Below are positions 21,852 to 26,941 of a stretch of 26,941 nucleotides of DNA, piece after piece. The notes under the pieces were generated by a model that saw only the letters and a program-made list of their open reading frames with translations, did no database searches and was not told the origin of the DNA. The position numbers and the translations under genes are program-made. The stretch is from contig JAKAPV010000004.1 in assembly GCA_021806845.1 (NCBI GenBank), positions 1-26,941 of the forward strand. The letters are read 5' to 3'. The DNA is from Bacillota bacterium. Its GTDB lineage: Bacteria; Bacillota; Sulfobacillia; JAJZYS01; JAJYTV01. Position 1 is the stretch's first letter; every line of letters starts with the position of its first letter.

Positions 21852-22755
21852 CCATGACCTCTCGACGTACGGAATCGTCCAGAACCTGGCCTGGGGCGGC
21901 AGCGTCCCGGCGCTCGCGGAGCGCCTGGGCTGGGATGCCCAGGCGGTTGTGAGCCGCGTGCGCGAGGGGGAGGGGCCCACCGAGCCCACGCGGGTCTACC
22001 GGCTGAGCGGGCAGCTGATGTTCGAAGGGGCGCTCGAGTGCGACGCGGCACTCCTCGAGAAGCTGGGCGACGCCCTCGACAGTGTGGCGCAGGCTGCGCT
22101 CTCGATGCTCGCGGAGGTGCTGCGCCGCACGGTCGACATCAAGCTCGGGCCGGCCCCGGAGGACCTGACGCCGCTCGGGGGCGACTGGGTGCAGACTTCC
22201 GTGCGGGTGATGGTGGGCGAGGAGAGCCTCGAGATCCGCCAGTACATGCGCCCGACCGACGTCGCCGAGGTGGTGCGCATCTTCTCGTCGGAGGACGAGC
22301 AGGCAGAGGACGAGGACGCGGGCCCGCTCCTGGCGGAAGGCGACCTGCCGGACGGGGTTCGCGAGCCGGAGCAGCCATCGGCGCCTTTGGCGCAGAGTCC
22401 GGCAGCCGCCGCGCCGCCGATCGGGTACGAGCTGCAGCAGTGGCCGCAGATCGCCGAGAGCCGCCCCGCCCCGGGCCCGCCGGCGTCGCTGGACCTCCTC
22501 TACGACGTGCCGCTCACGGTGCGCGCGGAGCTCGGTCGGACGCGCCGCAAGGTGGAGGACATCATCAACTTCGGCCCCGGGACCGTCGTCGACCTCGACC
22601 GGATGGTCGGCGACATGGTCGACCTCTACGCGAACGGGCAATGGGTCGCGCGCGGCGAGGTCGTGGTCGTGGAGGAGAACTTCGGCGTGCGCATCACGGA
22701 GATCGGCTCGGCCGCAGAGCGCGCCCTCAAACTCCGGCTGCGGGAAGGGAGCTAG
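21841..22755 (+). CDS. fliY: Flagellar motor switch protein FliY/FliN
   Basis: 304 residues, far longer than plain FliN (~100-140). The C-terminal ~75 residues are the FliN/SpoA domain: LYDVPLTVRAELGRTRRKVE, INFGPGTVVDLDRMVGDMVD and FGVRITEIG. The N-terminal ~150 residues (EKLGDALDSVAQAALSMLAE and RRTVDIKLGPAPEDL) have the position and general look of the CheC-like domain of Bacillota FliY, but the E-x2-N phosphatase signature is not kept. An acidic/Pro-rich linker (~160-215) joins them. I use GTG 21841, because AAGGAGGG lies 7 nt ahead; TTG 21835 would be too close. No EIDALL-type peptide is present. Confidence 0.9.
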   Translation: MLNDHDLSTYGIVQNLAWGGSVPALAERLGWDAQAVVSRVREGEGPTEPTRVYRLSGQLMFEGALECDAALLEKLGDALDSVAQAALSMLAEVLRRTVDIKLGPAPEDLTPLGGDWVQTSVRVMVGEESLEIRQYMRPTDVAEVVRIFSSEDEQAEDEDAGPLLAEGDLPDGVREPEQPSAPLAQSPAAAAPPIGYELQQWPQIAESRPAPGPPASLDLLYDVPLTVRAELGRTRRKVEDIINFGPGTVVDLDRMVGDMVDLYANGQWVARGEVVVVEENFGVRITEIGSAAERALKLRLREGS

Positions 22756-22758
22756 AGA

Positions 22759-23190
22759 GTGGGCGGATCGGTGCCTGGCGTTTCCTGGGGTGCCTGGATC
22801 GTCGCGATCCTCTTCCTGCTCGGGCTGGCGCTCGCGTCGTACTACCTCGTGCGCTTCGTGCGCCAGGGGCAGGGGCGCGTCGGAGCCTCGGCGGGAATGC
22901 GCGTCGTCGGCCGCCTGCCGCTCGCGATGAACCAGTCCCTCGTGCTGGTCTCGGTCGGGGGGCAGCTCCTGCTGCTCGGCGTGGGCCAGCGGGTAGAGCT
23001 CCTGGGCCGCATCGAGGATCCTGCCGCGATCGCGGAGCTCACGCAGCTCGCGCAGGCGCAGGAAGCTGCGCCGCTCGGTCTCGGCCGGCTGGGCGAGGCG
23101 GATTTCCGCAGCCTGCTCGAAGAGAGCCTGCGGCGCGTGCGCAGCGGTCGCAGGCTCCAGCGGGAGGAGCGCCACGACCGCGATGCGTAG
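22759..23190 (+). CDS. fliO: Flagellar biosynthesis protein FliO
   Basis: 143 residues. One membrane segment at ~11-32 (AWIVAILFLLGLALASYYLV) is followed by the compact cytoplasmic domain MRVVGRLPLAMNQSLVLVSV and LLLLGVGQRVELLG, the FliO/FliZ pattern. FliO helps assemble the FliP ring of the export gate. The tail is Arg/Glu-rich. The GTG start lies 3 nt after the fliY stop; the end overlaps fliP by 8 nt. Confidence 0.88.
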   Translation: MGGSVPGVSWGAWIVAILFLLGLALASYYLVRFVRQGQGRVGASAGMRVVGRLPLAMNQSLVLVSVGGQLLLLGVGQRVELLGRIEDPAAIAELTQLAQAQEAAPLGLGRLGEADFRSLLEESLRRVRSGRRLQREERHDRDA

Positions 23191-23917
23191 GCTCCTCGGG
23201 CTGCTCCCCCTGCTCCTTTTGGTCCTCCTCTTGCCCCAGCAGGCCCTGGCCGCGGCGCCCCTGCCGAGCGGCCCGAGCATCTCCCACGCGCTGCAGACGA
23301 ACCCGCAGATCACGCTGCTCGCGCTGCTCGCGCTGCTCGCCATCCTGCCGGGCGTCGTGCTGCTGATGAGTTCCTTCACACGGATCGTCGTCGTGCTTTC
23401 CCTGCTGCGCACGGCGCTCGGTCTCAACCAGGTGCCGCCGAACCAGGTGATCGTCGGCCTTTCGCTGTTCCTCACGTTCTTCACCATGGCCCCGACGCTC
23501 TCGAAGGTGGAGACGACGGCGCTGCAGCCCTACCTCGCGGGGAAGATCAACCTCATCCAGGCATCAAAGCGCGCGCAGGTCCCGGTCAAGGACTTCCTCG
23601 CGCGCGGGACGCGCCAGCAGGACTTGCAGGTCTTCCTGAACGTCGAGAACGCCCCCGCACCGAAGACGGTACAGGACGTACCGCTGAGCGCGCTCGTTCC
23701 CGCCTACACCATCAGCCAGCTGACCCTTGCGTTCGAGATGGGCGTGCTGCTCTTCGTCCCCTTCGTCATCATCGACTTCATCGTCGCCTCCGTGCTGATG
23801 GCCCTCGGAATGATGATGGTCCCCCCGACCCTGATCTCCCTGCCGCTGAAGCTCTTGCTCTTCGTCCTCATGGACGGCTGGGGACTCATCGTCCAGACAC
23901 TGCTCACAAGCCGATAG
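23183..23917 (+). CDS. fliP: Flagellar export gate protein FliP
   Basis: 244 residues. It has a cleavable signal peptide (MRRLLGLLP, a Leu-rich core, ALA cleavage near residue 23), as is usual for FliP. Then TM segments around LLALLALLAILPGVVLLMSS with FTRIVVVLSLLRTALGLNQV, the VGLSLFLTFFTMAP segment, an extracytoplasmic loop, and the C-terminal pair FEMGVLLFVPFVIIDFIVAS and SLPLKLLLFVLMDGWGLI. FliP5Q4R1 forms the export channel. It overlaps fliO and lies 10 nt ahead of fliQ. Confidence 0.97.
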   Translation: MRRLLGLLPLLLLVLLLPQQALAAAPLPSGPSISHALQTNPQITLLALLALLAILPGVVLLMSSFTRIVVVLSLLRTALGLNQVPPNQVIVGLSLFLTFFTMAPTLSKVETTALQPYLAGKINLIQASKRAQVPVKDFLARGTRQQDLQVFLNVENAPAPKTVQDVPLSALVPAYTISQLTLAFEMGVLLFVPFVIIDFIVASVLMALGMMMVPPTLISLPLKLLLFVLMDGWGLIVQTLLTSR

Positions 23918-23927
23918 GAGGTGGCGC

Positions 23928-24200
23928 ATGGGCGTCGATACGGCCATCCAGGTGGCGCAGAACGGACTTCTGACCGCTCTGCTCGTCTCAGCCCCGATCC
24001 TCGGCCTTGTGCTCTTCGTCGGTCTCTTGATCAGCCTCCTGCAGGCCGTCACCGGCCTGCAGGAGCAGACGCTCTCCTTCGTCCCGAAAATCCTCGTGGT
24101 CGGCGGCGTGCTGCTGCTGCTCGGCCCCTGGATGCTGCTGCAGCTCGTGAGCTTCGCGGCCCAGCTCTATTCGCACATGGGCGTGATCGTCGGCCAATGA
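23928..24200 (+). CDS. fliQ: Flagellar export gate protein FliQ
   Basis: 90 residues, two membrane segments: LLTALLVSAPILGLVLFVGL and ILVVGGVLLLLGPWMLLQLV. Between them is the conserved LLQAVTGLQEQTLSFVPKI loop, the FliQ hallmark. AGGAGGTGG lies before the ATG. The stop overlaps fliR (ATGA). Confidence 0.96.
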   Translation: MGVDTAIQVAQNGLLTALLVSAPILGLVLFVGLLISLLQAVTGLQEQTLSFVPKILVVGGVLLLLGPWMLLQLVSFAAQLYSHMGVIVGQ

Positions 24201-24976
24201 GCAGTCTTCTCACGACCCCCTACCTGGTCTGGGGCCCGGTGGTGCTGGTGTTTGCCCGCGTGGTGGCGCTGCTTGGCACCGCCCCGGTCACCGGGGCGCC
24301 GGTGCTGCCGCCGACGGTGCGCGTGCTGCTTGGGCTGGTCGTGGGCTGGTTTGCCCTCTCGGCGGGCATCCCGGCGACCCCTCCCCCGGAGGCCGTCCTG
24401 CCGCTCGCGATCCTTGCCCAGGTGCTGGTCGGCGCGGGGATCGGACTACTCTCCACCCTGATCTTCAACCTCTTCCACACGGCGGGCGCCGTCCTGGACG
24501 CGGAGCTCGGGTTCACCGTCGCGCAGGTCTTCAACCCCTTCAGCGCCGCCGGCACCGAGAGCCTCATCGCCAACTGGTTCGACTCGTTCGGGACCTACTT
24601 CTTCCTGGCGATCGGCGGCGTCGAGCTGCTGCTACTCGCGGCGGTGCAGAGCTTCAAGGTCGTGCCGCTCGACGTGACGCAGCTCGTGATCGGCCCGGGC
24701 GCCGTCGCCGCAGCCGTCCAGGCCTTCGTCGGCAGCTTCCTGCTGTCGGTGGAGATCGCGGCGCCGGTTGTGCTGGCCCTGATGCTGATCGACCTCGTCG
24801 GCGCGGTGCTCGGGCGGCTCCTGCCGCAGCTCAACGTGCTGACATTCAACATTCCCGCGAAGATGTGGCTCGGCATGGGGCTCATCGCGATCTCGCTGCC
24901 CCTCTTGACCGACGGCGCGCGGCTCGGGCTCCTGCAGCTCGGCCAGAGCATCACGCAGTTCCTGGGCGGCGTCTAA
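24197..24976 (+). CDS. fliR: Flagellar export gate protein FliR
   Basis: 259 residues with about six membrane segments. Typical FliR features are FARVVALLGTAPVTGAPVLP near the start, GIGLLSTLIFNLFHTAGAVL in the middle, and the end segment LPQLNVLTFNIPAKMWLGMG. FliR sits once in the FliPQR channel and contacts FlhB. The ATG overlaps the fliQ stop. It is a separate gene, not fused to flhB. A very strong ribosome site for flhB follows the stop. Confidence 0.95.
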   Translation: MSSLLTTPYLVWGPVVLVFARVVALLGTAPVTGAPVLPPTVRVLLGLVVGWFALSAGIPATPPPEAVLPLAILAQVLVGAGIGLLSTLIFNLFHTAGAVLDAELGFTVAQVFNPFSAAGTESLIANWFDSFGTYFFLAIGGVELLLLAAVQSFKVVPLDVTQLVIGPGAVAAAVQAFVGSFLLSVEIAAPVVLALMLIDLVGAVLGRLLPQLNVLTFNIPAKMWLGMGLIAISLPLLTDGARLGLLQLGQSITQFLGGV

Positions 24977-25007
24977 CACCCGGACCCTGCGGAGGAGGTG
25001 AGGAGAC

Positions 25008-26075
25008 ATGTCGACCCCTGAGCAGAAGACAGAGGCAGCCACACCAAGACGGCGCCAAGATGTGCGCCGCCAGGGCATGACGCTGCAGGCCCCGGTCGTA
25101 AACCGGGCCGTCGCCGTCGCGGGCGTCCTGATCATCGTCCTGGCGATCGGGGCGACCGGCCAGGGGATGTACATGTCGCTCCTCGGCTACATCGGCAACC
25201 CGGCCACGACGGCGGCGCCGACGGTCGGCTGGGCGGCCGGCGTGATGCGGGGGGTCGTGTCTGGCACGCTCCTGCAGATGGCGCCGGTGCTCGCGATCGG
25301 GGTCCTCCTCGCGATCCTCGGCCCGATCGTGCAGCACGGCATCGCGCTGCAGCCGATGCGCCTCGACTTCTCCCGCCTCGACCCCGCCAAGGGCTTCACC
25401 CGCCTCTTCTCGCGGCGCTCCATCATGGAGACGGGCCTCTCCGCGGTGGCCCTCGCCCTCATCCTCCCCGTCACCGCCGTGATCTGGTGGAACCTCCTGC
25501 ATCGGCTGGACGTAGGTCTCTACCCCTTGCCGGCTCTGCTCTCGATCGCCTACCAGGGGGGCACGACGCTGCTCTACGCCCTGGTCGCGCTCTCTGTGCT
25601 CGCGGGGGCGGTCGACTACTTCATCGGGCGCCAGCAGTTCGAGCAGGACATCCGCATGACGCGGCAGGAACTGCGCGAAGAGCAGCGGCGCAGCGAGGGA
25701 GACCCGCTCGTCCGGGCGCGGCTGCGCTCGCTGCAGCGCCGCGTGGCGCAGATGCGAATGCTCGCCCGGGTCAAGGAGGCGGACGTCGTCGTGACGAACC
25801 CGACCCACTTCGCGGTGGCGCTCAAGTACGACCAGAACAAGATGAACGCGCCGGAGGTCGTCGCGAAGGGCCGCGGCTTCGTCGCGGAGCGGATCAAGCA
25901 GGAGGCGGCCGAGCACAACGTCCCGATCGTGCCGAACGCCCCCCTCGCGCAGGCCCTGCACCGCTCCGTGGAGATCGGCCACCCGATCCCGCCGGAGCTC
26001 TTCCGCGCGGTCGCCGAGGTGCTCGCCTTCGTCTACCGGCAGAAGGGATCCCCGCCGGGAGGTGGTAGCGCATGA
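25008..26075 (+). CDS. flhB: Flagellar export switch protein FlhB
   Basis: 355 residues. Four membrane segments (near residues 31-50, 85-110, 142-162 and 180-203) are followed by the cytoplasmic domain. The autocleavage motif NPTH is at 264-267 in VVVTNPTHFAVALKYD. The start EQKTEAATPRRRQDVRRQGM is the usual Glu/Lys-rich opening. FlhB interacts with FliK to switch from hook to filament export. GGAGGAGGTGAGGAG lies just before the ATG. The end overlaps flhA by 4 nt. Confidence 0.97.
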   Translation: MSTPEQKTEAATPRRRQDVRRQGMTLQAPVVNRAVAVAGVLIIVLAIGATGQGMYMSLLGYIGNPATTAAPTVGWAAGVMRGVVSGTLLQMAPVLAIGVLLAILGPIVQHGIALQPMRLDFSRLDPAKGFTRLFSRRSIMETGLSAVALALILPVTAVIWWNLLHRLDVGLYPLPALLSIAYQGGTTLLYALVALSVLAGAVDYFIGRQQFEQDIRMTRQELREEQRRSEGDPLVRARLRSLQRRVAQMRMLARVKEADVVVTNPTHFAVALKYDQNKMNAPEVVAKGRGFVAERIKQEAAEHNVPIVPNAPLAQALHRSVEIGHPIPPELFRAVAEVLAFVYRQKGSPPGGGSA

Positions 26076-26941
26076 TGCGGCTCGGCCAGTCCGGGACGAT
26101 CCTCTTCGTCCTGGTGATCGTCGGGATGCTGATCATCCCGCTGCCGACCTACATGATCGACGCCCTCATCCTGATCAACCTGTCCTTCGCGCTCCTGATC
26201 CTGCTCGTCACCCTGAACGTCAAAGACCCCCTGGAGTTCTCCGCCTTCCCCGCCCTACTGCTCCTCACGACGCTCTTCCGCCTCGCCCTCAACGTCTCCT
26301 CGACCCGGCTCATCCTGCTGCAGGCGAACGCCGGAACGGTGATCTCGACCTTCGGGAACTTCGTCGTCGGCGGCAATGCGGTGGTCGGGTTCATCGTCTT
26401 CCTGATCCTGATCATCGTGCAGTTCATCGTGATCACCCGCGGCGCCGAGCGCGTATCCGAGGTGGCGGCCCGCTTCACCTTGGACGCCATGCCCGGCAAG
26501 CAGATGTCGATCGACGCCGACCTCAACGCGGGGCTGATCACGGACACCCAGGCGCGCCAGCGCCGCAGGCTGATCGCCGCGGAAGCGGACTTCTACGGTG
26601 CCATGGACGGTGCCAGCAAGTTCGTCCGCGGGGACGCCATCGCCTCGATGCTGATCGTCGGCATCAATATCGTCGGCGGCTTCGTGGTGGGCATGGTCTT
26701 CCTCAACCTGGGCGCACAGCAGTCGCTGCAGACATACACCATCCTCTCGGTGGGCGACGGTCTCGTGAGCCAGCTCCCGGCCCTGCTGATCTCGACGGCG
26801 ACCGGCCTACTCGTGACCCGCGCGGCCTCCGAGGCGAACTTCGGCGGCGACCTCGTACGCCAGCTCCTGCAGGCTGCGCGCACGCTCTACCTGCTCGCGG
26901 GCGTGATCGCCTTCCTCGGCATCTTCACCCCGATCTCGAAG
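26072..26941 (+). CDS. flhA: Flagellar export gate protein FlhA (3' end outside window)
   Basis: The first 290 residues of FlhA; the gene runs off the window. Membrane segments begin at residue ~10 (TILFVLVIVGMLIIPLPTYM). The conserved LFRLALNVSSTRLIL and the FHIPEP-family signature RFTLDAMPGKQMSIDADLNAG are clear, followed by the cytosolic loop QARQRRRLIAAEADFYGAMD and GASKFVRGDAIA. FlhA forms the nonameric ring that receives substrates and couples proton flow to export. The start ATG 26072 lies in ATGA, overlapping the flhB stop, and is followed by a second Met. Downstream genes (flhF, flhG, fliA or others) are not visible. Confidence 0.97.
   Translation, partial: MMRLGQSGTILFVLVIVGMLIIPLPTYMIDALILINLSFALLILLVTLNVKDPLEFSAFPALLLLTTLFRLALNVSSTRLILLQANAGTVISTFGNFVVGGNAVVGFIVFLILIIVQFIVITRGAERVSEVAARFTLDAMPGKQMSIDADLNAGLITDTQARQRRRLIAAEADFYGAMDGASKFVRGDAIASMLIVGINIVGGFVVGMVFLNLGAQQSLQTYTILSVGDGLVSQLPALLISTATGLLVTRAASEANFGGDLVRQLLQAARTLYLLAGVIAFLGIFTPISK

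Noticed and set aside
20016..23487. Very long minus-strand open frames (574 and 657 codons) opposite fliK-fliP
   Set aside because: They are mirror frames of GC-rich genes with low-complexity His/Arg/Asp/Glu-rich products and no family motifs.

Overview
The window comes from a high-GC, flagellated bacterium. Three blocks can be separated.

(1) Positions 1-2094. The first ~550 bases are visibly less GC-rich than the rest and hold the 3' part of a radical-SAM/SPASM gene. A 77-nt near-perfect palindrome follows, and then, abruptly, the last ~27 codons of hisA. This remnant overlaps intact hisF, which overlaps a hisI-hisE fusion. The histidine operon is therefore cut inside hisA, by a genomic insertion or rearrangement or by an assembly join.

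(2) Positions 2095-7790 are a patchwork. A lipoprotein of unknown family (minus strand) diverges from thioredoxin reductase trxB. After trxB comes a 68-residue Sm/Hfq-like ORF with a probable CTG start. Next are a minus-strand nucleotidyltransferase plus small-partner pair (toxin-antitoxin-like), a decayed DinB-type pseudogene, a secreted-protein gene broken by one frameshift, and a ccdA-like thiol:disulfide membrane transporter. Several genes here are broken or accessory.

(3) Positions 7946-26941 all lie on the plus strand and build the flagellum and its sensory input. A chemoreceptor and cheW end in a strong intrinsic terminator. A 150-nt leader follows, then a long and mostly overlapping series: flgF/G-like, motA, motB, flgG-like, a lytic transglycosylase, flgE, flgB, fliE, fliG, fliH, fliI, fliJ, fliK, flgD, fliM, fliY/N, fliO, fliP, fliQ, fliR, flhB and flhA (cut by the window end). 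Together these cover most of the rod, hook, switch, stator and type III export apparatus.

The order from fliG to flhA follows the fla/che arrangement known from Bacillota, but with clear departures. fliF and flgC are missing from their usual places. fliL, the swrD/flbD-type gene and cheY are absent. motAB, flgE and a peptidoglycan hydrolase are inserted upstream. FliM has no N-terminal CheY-docking peptide. FliK carries two tandem-repeat arrays in its middle region.

Taxonomy cannot be fixed from the sequence alone. The gene order points to a deep or high-GC Bacillota-like lineage, or to a neighbouring phylum with a similar cluster. I saw no tRNA, rRNA, CRISPR array or intact insertion sequence.
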